Origin: Proteobacteria bacterium UBA4656 | Lineage (GTDB): Bacteria; Pseudomonadota; Gammaproteobacteria; Xanthomonadales; Ahniellaceae | DNA: 25,505 bases | Assembly (NCBI GenBank): GCA_002405525.1 | Contig: DHLY01000168.1 | Location: 4,738 to 30,242, forward strand | Reading direction: 5' to 3' | In this document: one piece after another, positions 8,227-15,457 of the stretch | Numbering within the stretch: position 1 is the stretch's first letter | Layout: each line of letters starts with the position of its first letter | Position numbers and translations under genes: made by a program | The notes under the pieces: model-generated | The model's input: only the letters and a program-made list of their open reading frames with translations | What the model was told of the DNA's origin: nothing | Database searches by the model: none

Positions 8227-8799
8227 TCAGCGGATCAGCTTGCGCAGGTCCGCGCGCAGTCCGACCGGGTCGAAGCCTGGTGCATACCGCATCACCAGGT
8301 AACCGTTGGGGTCGACCAGCCACACGCCCAGCGGGGCCAGCATATCCCCCGCCAGCGGCGCGCCCGCAGCCGGTAGCAGCGTGGTGTCGAGGCGGGCCAC
8401 GCGCGCCTGCGGGAACCCGGCCAGCGCCTCGCCGGTCGGGCCGTCGACGGCACCGGTCCAAAGCACCACGGCGTGGGCGGCGTCGCTGCCGAGTCCGATC
8501 CAGACGCGGCGCAGCGAATCGACCATGCGGGCGCAGGGTCCGCCACAATTCGCGGGCGCCCGCACCACGATGTGCCAGATTCCGGCCGCGCTGTCCCACA
8601 CCACGCGGTCGCCCGATTCCAGGACCGCTTGCTCGCCGCGGAAGTCCACCGGCACGTCGAGCAGCTCGCCGTGGTTGCGGGTCGCCTGCGGCCGCCATCC
8701 GGACACGGCGAGCAGCGTGGCGCCAAGCAAGGGCAGAACGAACAGGGCGACCAGCAGCAGGAACTGTCGGCGGCCACGGCGGGGATCGAAGGTGTTCAC
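8227..8799 (-). CDS. Membrane-anchored thioredoxin/SCO-like oxidase assembly protein (hypothetical)
   Basis: The 190-residue product has one N-terminal membrane helix (about 12-33) and a soluble domain predicted outside the cytoplasm. The domain carries ANCGGPC with Cys85 and Cys89, a CxxxC spacing like that of SCO copper chaperones. It ends in LVDPNGYLVMRY (161-172), which resembles the last strands of a thioredoxin/SCO fold. The His that SCO proteins use as third copper ligand just before that strand is not visible; residues before LVDP read LAPLGVW. A thiol-disulfide role is therefore as likely as copper delivery. The GTG start at 8799 overlaps the SURF1 stop by 4 bp (GTGA). Genes in this position are usually annotated only as hypothetical transmembrane proteins. 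Confidence 0.7.
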   Translation of the reverse strand: MNTFDPRRGRRQFLLLVALFVLPLLGATLLAVSGWRPQATRNHGELLDVPVDFRGEQAVLESGDRVVWDSAAGIWHIVVRAPANCGGPCARMVDSLRRVWIGLGSDAAHAVVLWTGAVDGPTGEALAGFPQARVARLDTTLLPAAGAPLAGDMLAPLGVWLVDPNGYLVMRYAPGFDPVGLRADLRKLIR

Positions 8800-9542
8800 G
8801 GACGGCGCAGGACGAGAACGAGGTAGACCGCCAGCACGGCAGCCGCGAGCCCGAACCACTGCACGGCATAGCCGCGGTGCCTCTCGGGCGGCAGAGTATT
8901 GGGCAGCGCGCGCCAGCGGCGCGTGAATCCATCCGCTGCATCGGCGTCGAGCTGCAGCAGTCCGTCGAACAACGGACCGGCGACTTCCTGCAGGCGCTCA
9001 AGGTCCAGCGCCGGCAACAGGGGAGGCGGCTGGCCCGGGCTCCAGGGCGGCGCCTGCAGCGGCAGCCCGGCGGCCGGTGCGGCGACCAGCAGCCCGCGAA
9101 CCGTGGTTTCGCCCGGTCCCGGCGAAGGTACCGTCGGCGGCGTGCGGTCCGGCGGCAATGGCAACCAGCCGCGATTGACCAGCAGCGGGGTGGCGCCGGC
9201 GGCCGGCACGAAGCGGGTCAGCACGAACACGCCGATCGCCGCATCGAGACGCTGATTGTCCAGCAGCAGGGTCGTCGCCGGGTCCCAGCGCCCGTGCACG
9301 ACCACCGCAAGCGGCAGCGCGGGATCCGCGGTCGGCGCCGCGAGGTCCTCGCGACGCGGCAGCGCGGAGCGGCCCGCCAGTACCGCTGCGTAGTCGCGCG
9401 GCGCCTCCGAGGCGGCGCTGGCCCAGCCGGCCAGCAGCCGCTCCTTCCATGCGCCGCGCTGCAGCTGCCAAGCGCCGAGCCACGCGAACCCGGCGCAGGC
9501 CAGCAGCGCCGGCACGGCCCACAGGACGTCGGAGCGCCTCAT
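8796..9542 (-). CDS. SURF1-family cytochrome oxidase biogenesis protein
   Basis: SURF1 proteins help insert heme A into subunit I of aa3 oxidases. This 248-residue protein has the family layout: an N-terminal membrane helix followed by LGAWQLQRGAWKE (about residues 22-34), a large extracytoplasmic domain, and a second helix at the C-terminus. The conserved VHGRWDP and NRGWLPLPP stretches are also present. The ATG at 9542 is preferred. A TTG four codons earlier is possible, and ribosome-binding signals are weak for both. It is the first gene of the SURF1/SCO-like/ctaA/ctaB group and lies head-to-head with the DUF2909 gene, so about 60 bp must hold both promoters. Confidence 0.88.
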   Translation of the reverse strand: MRRSDVLWAVPALLACAGFAWLGAWQLQRGAWKERLLAGWASAASEAPRDYAAVLAGRSALPRREDLAAPTADPALPLAVVVHGRWDPATTLLLDNQRLDAAIGVFVLTRFVPAAGATPLLVNRGWLPLPPDRTPPTVPSPGPGETTVRGLLVAAPAAGLPLQAPPWSPGQPPPLLPALDLERLQEVAGPLFDGLLQLDADAADGFTRRWRALPNTLPPERHRGYAVQWFGLAAAVLAVYLVLVLRRP

Positions 9543-9564
9543 CGCCTGGGCCAACCGGCATGCC

Positions 9565-9570
9565 TATACT
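9565..9570 (+). promoter_or_regulatory. Possible -10 for the DUF2909 gene
   Basis: TATACT matches the sigma70 -10 consensus in five of six bases and lies 33 bases before the ATG at 9604. A clear -35 is lacking. In this GC-rich setting an AT-rich hexamer in a 61-bp divergent gap is noteworthy, but the call is by eye. Confidence 0.4.
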
Positions 9571-9603
9571 GGAGCATCGTTACCCGTTTCCCGGAGTGCG
9601 CCC

Positions 9604-9822
9604 ATGACGTTGAAGAACCTGCTGATCCTGGGCGTTTTCCTCGCCGTGCTCTACAACCTCGGCGCGGCGCTCTACTACATGTCCACCAACCAGAGCCGGT
9701 CCGGCCGCACCGTACGCTCGCTGAGCTGGCGCATCGGCCTGTCGGTGGGCCTGATTGCGATGGTGGTGGTCGGCATCCTCGCCGGCGTGATCGAGCCGCA
9801 CGGCATCCGCGCGGGGCGCTGA
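9604..9822 (+). CDS. DUF2909 small twin-transmembrane protein
   Basis: This 72-residue protein has two membrane helices (about 4-26 and 44-64) joined by a short polar, positively charged loop (about residues 30-40). It matches the small DUF2909 proteins commonly found beside cytochrome oxidase genes in gamma- and betaproteobacteria. A role in oxidase assembly or stability is often presumed from location but is not established to my knowledge. GGAG at 9593-9596 sits seven bases before the ATG, a good ribosome site. It lies on the opposite strand to everything around it, divergent from SURF1 and convergent with coxC. Confidence 0.8.
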   Translation: MTLKNLLILGVFLAVLYNLGAALYYMSTNQSRSGRTVRSLSWRIGLSVGLIAMVVVGILAGVIEPHGIRAGR

Positions 9823-9851
9823 AGCGGCGACGGCGCAGCCGGCACGACGGA

Positions 9852-9872
9852 GCGGGCGTCACCGGCGCCCGC
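9852..9872. terminator. Possible bidirectional terminator between DUF2909 and coxC
   Basis: GCGGGCG (9852-9858) and CGCCCGC (9866-9872) form a perfect 7-bp stem with a 7-base loop, between the stop of the DUF2909 gene (9822) and that of coxC (9888). No T-run follows on either strand. Position between convergent stops supports a termination or 3'-end-protection role. Confidence 0.38.
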
Positions 9873-9887
9873 CGCCGCGCCGCCCGC

Positions 9888-10766
9888 TCAGACCACGTAG
9901 ACGAACAGGAACAGGCCGAGCCAGACCACGTCCACGAAGTGCCAGTACCAGGCCACGGCCTCGAACCCGAAGTGGTTCTCCGGCGTGAAGTGGCCCTTGG
10001 CGCAGCGGAACCAGATCACGACCAGCATGATCGCGCCGAGCGTCACGTGCAGGCCATGGAAACCGGTCAGCATGAAAAAGGTCGATCCGTAGATGCCGGA
10101 GCCGAGGGTCAGGCCCAGTTCGGTATAGGCGTGGTGGTATTCGTAGCCCTGCACGAACAAGAACACCACGCCGAGCGCGATCGTGGCGCCGAGCCAGAAC
10201 AGCAGCCTGCCGCGCTGGTTGGCGATCAGGGCGTGGTGGGCGATGGTGATCGTGACGCCGGAGGCCAGCAGCAGCAGGGTGTTGATCAGCGGCAGGCCCC
10301 AGGCCGGGATGGTCTCGAAGGCACCGCCGACGTTGGCCGGCCCGTTGGTCGGCCACGCCGCCTCGTAGCCGGGCCAGAGCAAGGCGTTGGTCGAGGCGCC
10401 GTCGCCCGCGCCGCCGAGCCACGGCAGGGTGAACCAGTGCGTGTAGAACAGCGCGCCGAAGAAGGCGGCGAAGAACATCACCTCGGAGAAGATGAACCAG
10501 ATCATCCCCATCCGGAACGAGACGTCGACCTGCCGGTTGTAGTAGCCGGAGACCGACTCCCGCACGACAGTGCCGAACCAGCCGAACAGCATCGCGACCA
10601 GCAGCGCCAGCCCCAACAGCGACCCGTACTTGCCGGCGGCGATGCCGTTCAGCCACAGGGCCGCGCCGCCGACCAGGAAAAACAGGGCGAACGAGCCGAG
10701 GATCGGCCAGCGCGAGCCATGCGGGACATAGTAGATCGCGGAATCGTGGACGTGTGCGTGGGCCAT
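9888..10766 (-). CDS. coxC: Cytochrome c oxidase subunit III
   Basis: Subunit III is a core membrane subunit of the aa3 oxidase. It stabilises the complex and supports proton uptake to the D channel. The 292-residue protein shows seven hydrophobic segments and family sequences such as FIFSEVMFFAAFF, the Glu-containing VQGYEYHHAYTEL region, FFMLTGFHGLHVTLG near the C-terminus, and AVAWYWHFVDVVWLGLF. The start is set at the ATG at 10766, which begins MAHAHVHDSAIYYVPHGSRWP, the usual N-terminus. The frame stays open upstream but antisense-like sequence there has no family match. It lies 28 bp after ctaG and ends the oxidase operon. Confidence 0.96.
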   Translation of the reverse strand: MAHAHVHDSAIYYVPHGSRWPILGSFALFFLVGGAALWLNGIAAGKYGSLLGLALLVAMLFGWFGTVVRESVSGYYNRQVDVSFRMGMIWFIFSEVMFFAAFFGALFYTHWFTLPWLGGAGDGASTNALLWPGYEAAWPTNGPANVGGAFETIPAWGLPLINTLLLLASGVTITIAHHALIANQRGRLLFWLGATIALGVVFLFVQGYEYHHAYTELGLTLGSGIYGSTFFMLTGFHGLHVTLGAIMLVVIWFRCAKGHFTPENHFGFEAVAWYWHFVDVVWLGLFLFVYVV

Positions 10767-10794
10767 CGGGGCTGTTCCGGTGCGAACTGCGGTT

Positions 10795-11388
10795 TCAGGA
10801 CGCCGGCGGCGCTGCGACGGCCGTCGCGGCGACGCGCCGGGTGGCGCTGTCGTTGAGATAGAACGCGTAGCCGAGCGTGATGGTGCGCACCTCGGGCGGC
10901 AGCTTGGGGTCGACCACGAAGCGCACCGGCATGCCGCGCCGCTCGCCGGGTCCGAGCAACTGCTCGGTGAAGCAGAAGCACTCGGTCTTGTTGAAGTACA
11001 TCGACGCTGTGCTCGGCGCCACACTCGGCACCGCGTTGCCGACCAGCGGGACGGCCGACGGATTGGCCGCTTCGTACCAGGCCTCGACCAGCTGTCCCGG
11101 CCGCACCCGCATGTTGCGCACCTTCGGCTCGAACTCCCAGCCGAGCCTGGAATTGACCGTGGCGTCGAACTGCACGGTCACCCAGCGCGAGTCGTCGACC
11201 CCGCCGGCGACCGCGGCCTCCTGCGCCACCGGGGCGCCGTCGAGCTTGATGCCGAACACCTTCTCGCACGCGATCTCGTACAGCGGCACCAGTCCGAAGC
11301 CGAGGAAGAACGCGACGGCGGCGACCAACGCCAGCCTCCTGACGAGCCGCCGGGCGGACGCTGCGGCGCGGGCATGCGCGGCGGTCAT
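10795..11388 (-). CDS. ctaG: Cytochrome c oxidase assembly protein CtaG (Cox11)
   Basis: CtaG/Cox11 delivers copper to the CuB site of subunit I. The 197-residue protein has one N-terminal membrane anchor (about 17-36) followed by an extracytoplasmic immunoglobulin-like domain. The copper-binding CFCF motif gives Cys137 and Cys139, and Cys41 just after the helix corresponds to the third conserved Cys. Family stretches include YFNKTECFCFTEQ and the terminal ITLGYAFY. Its ATG at 11388 overlaps the stop of the 46-residue peptide gene (ATGA), so translation is probably coupled. It sits between the coxA/peptide pair and coxC, matching the order in which the oxidase is assembled. Confidence 0.95.
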   Translation of the reverse strand: MTAAHARAAASARRLVRRLALVAAVAFFLGFGLVPLYEIACEKVFGIKLDGAPVAQEAAVAGGVDDSRWVTVQFDATVNSRLGWEFEPKVRNMRVRPGQLVEAWYEAANPSAVPLVGNAVPSVAPSTASMYFNKTECFCFTEQLLGPGERRGMPVRFVVDPKLPPEVRTITLGYAFYLNDSATRRVAATAVAAPPAS

Positions 11389-11525
11389 GCGTTGAGGATC
11401 CCACGCAGCAGGAACGCGACATAGATCACTGCCGCCACCAGGCCGATCGCAACCGCAGTGCGCCGCGCGCCGGCGCGCTGGCGCGCGGTCCGCTGATCGA
11501 CGGCAGTGGCGTGGTCGGCGTCCAT
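11385..11525 (-). CDS. 46-residue single-pass membrane peptide of the oxidase operon
   Basis: This short gene between coxA and ctaG would be missed by a 60-residue cutoff. The product starts MDADHATAVDQR, has a basic stretch rich in Arg and Ala, then one membrane helix (about residues 24-42, GLVAAVIYVAFLL) and ends ILNA. Basic residues before the helix suggest the N-terminus faces the cytoplasm. Its stop overlaps the ctaG start by 4 bp, strong support that it is translated. Small single-pass proteins labelled cytochrome oxidase small assembly protein occur at this place in related bacteria; I infer the same kind of role. A GGAG box 11 bases upstream lies inside a large palindrome. Confidence 0.72.
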   Translation of the reverse strand: MDADHATAVDQRTARQRAGARRTAVAIGLVAAVIYVAFLLRGILNA

Positions 11526-11532
11526 CGGGGTG

Positions 11533-11560
11533 GCCGCTCCGGGCGCGCGCCCGGAGCGGC
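11533..11560. promoter_or_regulatory. Perfect 28-bp palindrome between coxA and the small peptide gene
   Basis: Bases 11533-11560 are perfectly self-complementary (14-bp arms; start GCCGCTCCGG, end CCGGAGCGGC) and fill most of the 43 bp between two co-directional genes. In the mRNA this would fold into a very stable hairpin 8 bases after the coxA stop and 7 before the next ATG. It contains the only GGAG box of the peptide gene (11537-11540). Possible roles are partial termination, protection of the coxA 3' end, or control of translation downstream. No T-run follows. Confidence 0.6.
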
Positions 11561-11568
11561 GGATTCCG

Positions 11569-13188
11569 TCAATGCGTCACGTCGCCATGGGCGAGCATGC
11601 GGTCGTCGATCTTCGGTGGCGTGGCGAAGGTGTGGTGCGGTGCCGGCGAGGGTACGGTCCATTCCAGCCCCTTGGCACCTTCCCACGATACCTGCGGCGC
11701 CTTCTCGCCCTTCTTCAGCGAGTGCCAGAGGATCGCGAACATCATGAACGGCGTGATCAGCATGCCGAAGGCGCCGATCGAACTCATCATGTTGAAGTCG
11801 GCGAAGGCCACGTTGTAGTCGGGAATGCGCCGCGGCATGCCGGCCAGACCAAGGAAGTGCTGCGGGAAGAACAGCAGGTTGACGAACACCATCGTCCACC
11901 AGAAGTGGAACTTCCCCCAGAACTCGCTGTACATGCGCCCGGTCCACTTCGGCCACCAGTAGTAGACCGCGGCAATGATCGAGAACAGGGACCCCGTGAC
12001 CAGCACGTAGTGGAAGTGCGCGACCACGAAATACGTGTCGTGATACTGGTAGTCGGCCGGCACGATGGCGAGCATCAGACCGGAGAATCCGCCGATCGTG
12101 AACAGGATCACGAACGCGATCGCCCACAGCATGGGCGTCTCGAAGGTCATCGACCCGCGCCACATGGTGGCGACCCAGTTGAACACCTTCACCCCGGTCG
12201 GCACCGCGATCAGCATGGTGGCGTACATGAAGTAAAGCTGGCCGCCGAGCGGCATGCCCACGGTGAACATGTGGTGGGCCCAGACGATGAAGGAAAGGAA
12301 GGCGATCGATGCGGTCGCGTACACCATGGCCTGGTAGCCGAACAGCGGCTTGCGGCTGAAGGTCGGCAGGATCTCCGACACAATGCCGAACGCCGGCAGG
12401 ATCATGATGTAGACCTCCGGGTGACCGAAGAACCAGAAGATGTGCTGGAACATCACCGGGTCGCCGCCGCCGGCCGCACTGAAGAAGCTGGTGCCGAAGA
12501 ACTTGTCGGTCAGCAGCATGGTCACCGCCCCGGCCAGGACCGGCATCACCGCGATCAGCAGGAAGGCGGTGATCAACCACGTCCACGCGAACAGCGGCAT
12601 CTTGAGCAGGTCCATGCCCGGCGCGCGCATGTTGAGGATGGTGGCGATGATGTTGATCGCGCCCATGATGGACGAGATGCCCATCAGGTGGATGGCGAAG
12701 ATCACGAACGCGAGATTGTAGCCACCCTGCAGAGACAGCGGCGGGTACAAGGTCCAGCCGCCGGCCGGACCGCCGCCGGGAAGGAACAGTGTCACCAGCA
12801 GCAGGAAGAAGGCGAACGGCAGGATCCAGAACGACCAGTTGTTCATCCTCGGCAGCGCCATGTCGGGCGCGCCGATCTGCAGCGGGATCATCCAGTTCGC
12901 AAGCCCGACGAAGGCCGGCATCACGCCGCCGAAGATCATGACAAGCGCGTGCAGCGTGGTCATCTGGTTGAAGAACTCCGGGGCCACCCACTGCAGCCCG
13001 GGCTGGAACAGCTCGAGCCGGATCACGCCGGACATCGCGCCGCCGACGATGAACATGATGAACGAGAACACCAGGTACAGGGTCCCGATGTCCTTGTGGT
13101 TGGTGGTGAAGACCCAGCGGTCGAGGAAGCCCTGCGGCTTGTCGTCGTGGTGGGCGTCGTGGTGGGTGTTGGGGGTCGCGTGGGCCAT
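11569..13188 (-). CDS. coxA: Cytochrome c oxidase subunit I (aa3-type, A1 class)
   Basis: This is the catalytic subunit, holding heme a and the heme a3-CuB centre where O2 is reduced to water. The 539-residue protein has about twelve membrane helices. Visible ligands are His80 and His393 for heme a, His391 for heme a3, and His256, His305 and His306 for CuB, with Tyr260 of HPEVY for the His-Tyr crosslink. Proton channels are of the A1 type: Asp109 (GAPDMA) and Glu258 for the D channel, Lys334 (GVKVFNW) for the K channel. The ATG at 13188 has AGGTGA five bases upstream and follows the coxB stop by 28 bp. His-rich residues 9-14 are an N-terminal quirk. Confidence 0.98.
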   Translation of the reverse strand: MAHATPNTHHDAHHDDKPQGFLDRWVFTTNHKDIGTLYLVFSFIMFIVGGAMSGVIRLELFQPGLQWVAPEFFNQMTTLHALVMIFGGVMPAFVGLANWMIPLQIGAPDMALPRMNNWSFWILPFAFFLLLVTLFLPGGGPAGGWTLYPPLSLQGGYNLAFVIFAIHLMGISSIMGAINIIATILNMRAPGMDLLKMPLFAWTWLITAFLLIAVMPVLAGAVTMLLTDKFFGTSFFSAAGGGDPVMFQHIFWFFGHPEVYIMILPAFGIVSEILPTFSRKPLFGYQAMVYATASIAFLSFIVWAHHMFTVGMPLGGQLYFMYATMLIAVPTGVKVFNWVATMWRGSMTFETPMLWAIAFVILFTIGGFSGLMLAIVPADYQYHDTYFVVAHFHYVLVTGSLFSIIAAVYYWWPKWTGRMYSEFWGKFHFWWTMVFVNLLFFPQHFLGLAGMPRRIPDYNVAFADFNMMSSIGAFGMLITPFMMFAILWHSLKKGEKAPQVSWEGAKGLEWTVPSPAPHHTFATPPKIDDRMLAHGDVTH

Positions 13189-13216
13189 GTCGGTCACCTG
13201 TGCGCTCTGATCTCGA

Positions 13217-14104
13217 TCAACGGCCGGACGCAGGCGCCGGCGCCGTGGGGGCCTGGGCGATGGCAGCCGTGTCCGGCAGCACGCCACCCATCTTCACCAG
13301 TTCCCGCTCGAACTCGCCGCGCGGCACCGCGCGCACCACGATCGGCATGAAGCCGTGATCCTTGCCGCACAATTCGGCGCATTGGCCACGGTAGACGCCC
13401 GGTTCGCGGATGTTCGTCCACGCTTCGTTGATGAAGCCGGGGATCGCGTCCTGCTTCCAGCCCAGCGCCGGCACCCACCAGGCGTGGATGACGTCGTCGG
13501 CGGTGATCACGAAGCGGATCTTGGTGTCGGTCGGCAGGACCAGTTCGCGGTCGACGTCGAGCAGATAGGTGTTGACGCCATCGACCTGGACGTCTCGCGG
13601 GTCCTTCAGGCCCTGGCGCGCACGATTGCTGTCGAGATCGAGGCTGGAGACGAAATTCACCGGCTGCTCGATGCCCTTGTAGTCGAGGATCTCGTAGCGC
13701 CACTTCCACTGGTAGCCGGTGACCTTCACCGTCATCTCCGCATCGCGCACGTCGGCGGCGGCGATCAGGTATCGCGTCGCCGGCCAGGCCATGACCACCA
13801 GGATCAGGACCGGGATCACGGTCCAGACGACCTCGACCTTGGTGCTGTGGACGAGTGCGGTATCGGGCACCGCGCCCTTGGACTTGCGGAAGCGGAACAT
13901 CGCCACGCCCATCGCGCCGAACACCAGCACGCCGATCACCACGCAGATCCACAGCATGATCATGTGCATGTCGTAGGCCGCCTGCGCGGTCTCGGTCACG
14001 CCCGGGGTCATGTTGAGCTGCCACGGCTGCGGGTTCGCCGCCAGCGCGGCCGGCGCAGCGGCGCTGGCCGCAATCGCCGCTAGGGACTTCGCCATTCGTT
14101 GCAT
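13217..14104 (-). CDS. coxB: Cytochrome c oxidase subunit II
   Basis: Subunit II receives electrons from cytochrome c at its CuA centre and passes them to subunit I. The 295-residue protein starts with a signal-peptide-like segment (possible cleavage after ALAA near residue 23). Two membrane helices (about 47-70 and 91-113) and an extracytoplasmic cupredoxin domain follow. CuA ligands are all present: His207, Cys242, Glu244, Cys246, His250 and Met253, with the aromatic YQWKW patch at 131-135. The protein ends soon after this domain in an Ala/Pro tail, so it lacks a fused cytochrome c domain and the enzyme is aa3, not caa3. The ATG at 14104 lies 6 bp past the DUF2244 stop; a second ATG three codons in is an alternative. 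Confidence 0.96.
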   Translation of the reverse strand: MQRMAKSLAAIAASAAAPAALAANPQPWQLNMTPGVTETAQAAYDMHMIMLWICVVIGVLVFGAMGVAMFRFRKSKGAVPDTALVHSTKVEVVWTVIPVLILVVMAWPATRYLIAAADVRDAEMTVKVTGYQWKWRYEILDYKGIEQPVNFVSSLDLDSNRARQGLKDPRDVQVDGVNTYLLDVDRELVLPTDTKIRFVITADDVIHAWWVPALGWKQDAIPGFINEAWTNIREPGVYRGQCAELCGKDHGFMPIVVRAVPRGEFERELVKMGGVLPDTAAIAQAPTAPAPASGR

Positions 14105-14110
14105 AAGGTT

Positions 14111-14632
14111 CTACCCCGGTGCCTTGCGTTCCGATCCTGCGTTCCGATCCGCCCGCAGCGCCTCCAGCGCGCCGGCGAGCAACCCTTCGAGCCGCCCGCG
14201 CTCGTCGTCGCCGAGGAACGCCCCGACTTCGACCGCGCGGCCATGCGAGGCCAGCATCAGCGGGCGCCGACCGGACCGCCCCCCGGCCGGGGCGCGCAAA
14301 ACGCGCACCCAGTACGGATGGAACCGGACCTCGTCGCCGGACGGCTGGCGCGCCAGCGTGAGCGCGTCGCGGTTGAGCGCGATCCGCTCCTGACACTGGT
14401 CCTGGCGGCGCCACACCAGGCGCAGCGCCACCCAGACCAAGGCCAGTTCCAGCGCCGCGAAAGCCGGCGCGAAGACGTTGCCCTGCAGCGCGCTGAACCC
14501 GGCGACCGTGACCGAGACTGCCACCAGCACCATGAAGAACACCGCGAGCCCCGATGCCGTGATGGGCCGTTCGGGCCGCAGGCGGAATTCGAAGATCGCG
14601 TCAGGGGTCGGACTGGCGGACTGCTCGATCAT
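14111..14632 (-). CDS. DUF2244 family membrane protein
   Basis: This 173-residue protein has two adjacent membrane helices (about 27-47 and 53-72) and a C-terminal soluble part, the usual DUF2244 layout. These proteins often sit directly upstream of coxB in proteobacteria, and their molecular role is not established as far as I know. The ATG at 14632 begins at the family start. The frame runs further upstream but without a domain match. An AAAGG lies close to this ATG. It is the first gene of the DUF2244-coxB-coxA-peptide-ctaG-coxC run, so its upstream region should hold the operon promoter. Confidence 0.78.
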   Translation of the reverse strand: MIEQSASPTPDAIFEFRLRPERPITASGLAVFFMVLVAVSVTVAGFSALQGNVFAPAFAALELALVWVALRLVWRRQDQCQERIALNRDALTLARQPSGDEVRFHPYWVRVLRAPAGGRSGRRPLMLASHGRAVEVGAFLGDDERGRLEGLLAGALEALRADRNAGSERKAPG

Positions 14633-14881
14633 GGCCTTTGCGCAGACCGCTCGCAGCGCGTAAGTGTAGTTGCCGGACCGCGAGGGGGGCAAGCAAAGGC
14701 TCGGCGCGACGACCGCGCGAAGACCCTTCACCGATGTGAGGGCGGCGCCGGCAGCGAAACTTTACCTGGGCGAAGTCCTGCCGCAACCCGGATGTGAGTA
14801 TGCTCGAGCGATAGAGGGGGAGCCGGCGCAGACGGTCGACCGCGCCGCGTTGTCCCAACGGACGTCGGGGGCGCGTTCTCT
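14633..14881. promoter_or_regulatory. Divergent control region: oxidase operon and ECF sigma factor
   Basis: These 249 bp lie between the DUF2244 gene (-) and the sigma factor gene (+) and hold no gene. On the plus strand GAAACTTT at 14756-14763 resembles an ECF-type -35 element, which would suit self-activation. TATGCT at 14799-14804 could be an ordinary -10. GATGTGAG occurs twice (14733-14740 and 14791-14798), a possible paired regulator site. On the minus strand TACACT just upstream of the DUF2244 gene is a weak -10. All of this is by eye. Confidence 0.3.
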
Positions 14882-15457
14882 ATGTCGCAGATCACGGAAC
14901 TTCTCGCGCTGTGGAGGCGCGGCGACCGCGTCGCCGGCGACGCCCTGGCAGGCGCGATCTATCCGGTCCTGCTCGACCTCGCCCGCAGCCAGTTGCAGCG
15001 CCATGGCGCACGGCTGACCCTGCGCCCGACCGAACTGGCGCACGAGGCCTATGCGCGGCTGGCCCCGCAGTCCGGCGTCGACTGGCGCAACCGCGCGCAC
15101 TTCTACGCCATCGCGGCGACCGTGATGCGGCGGGTGGTGGTTGACTACCTGCGCCAGCGCTCGGCCGAAAAGCGCGGCGGCGACCTGCTGTTCGTGCCGC
15201 TGGACGAGATCGCCAATGAGACGCCGCCGGGAACGGTCGATCCGGTCGACTGGCTGGCGGTCGACCAGGCTCTGGAGGAACTGGCCGCGCTCGACCCGGA
15301 CAGCGCGCGGGTGGTCGAACTGCGCCTGTTCTCCGGGCTTTCGCTCGACGAGATCGCCACCGCCTTCGACACCTCCGCCGCTACCGTCGGCCGCCAGTGG
15401 CGGTTCGCGCGGGTCTGGCTCGCCCGACGCCTCGGCATGGCGCCCGCCGCCCCATGA
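14882..15457 (+). CDS. ECF RNA polymerase sigma factor, kinase-linked (ECF43-like)
   Basis: This 191-residue protein has sigma regions 2 and 4 only, joined by a linker, as in ECF factors. Region 2 runs from about 20 to 95 and includes NRAHFYAIAATVMRRVVVDYLR and KRGG. Region 4 (about 125-185) holds the helix-turn-helix LSLDEIATAFDTSAATVGRQW. Where ordinary ECF factors carry the acidic DAED motif in region 2.2, this one reads RPTELAHEAYARL, with Thr50. That is the pattern of kinase-controlled ECF43 factors, where phosphorylation of a Thr in this place supplies the missing negative charge. No anti-sigma gene follows; instead the TGA overlaps the ATG of a Ser/Thr kinase. Target promoters are unknown. 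Confidence 0.85.
   Translation: MSQITELLALWRRGDRVAGDALAGAIYPVLLDLARSQLQRHGARLTLRPTELAHEAYARLAPQSGVDWRNRAHFYAIAATVMRRVVVDYLRQRSAEKRGGDLLFVPLDEIANETPPGTVDPVDWLAVDQALEELAALDPDSARVVELRLFSGLSLDEIATAFDTSAATVGRQWRFARVWLARRLGMAPAAP

Noticed and set aside
7155..10856. 1233-codon plus-strand frame across ctaA, SURF1 and coxC
   Set aside because: It runs antisense to several well-supported genes and through their junctions. Its composition (Gln, His, Arg, Asp, Pro) is that of a shadow frame.
11506..13350. 614-codon frame antisense to coxA
   Set aside because: coxA is unmistakable on the minus strand with every heme and copper ligand. The antisense product is His/Arg/Glu-rich shadow sequence.
13217..14104. 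caa3-type subunit II with fused cytochrome c
   Set aside because: No CxxCH heme motif follows the CuA domain; the protein ends in an Ala/Pro tail.
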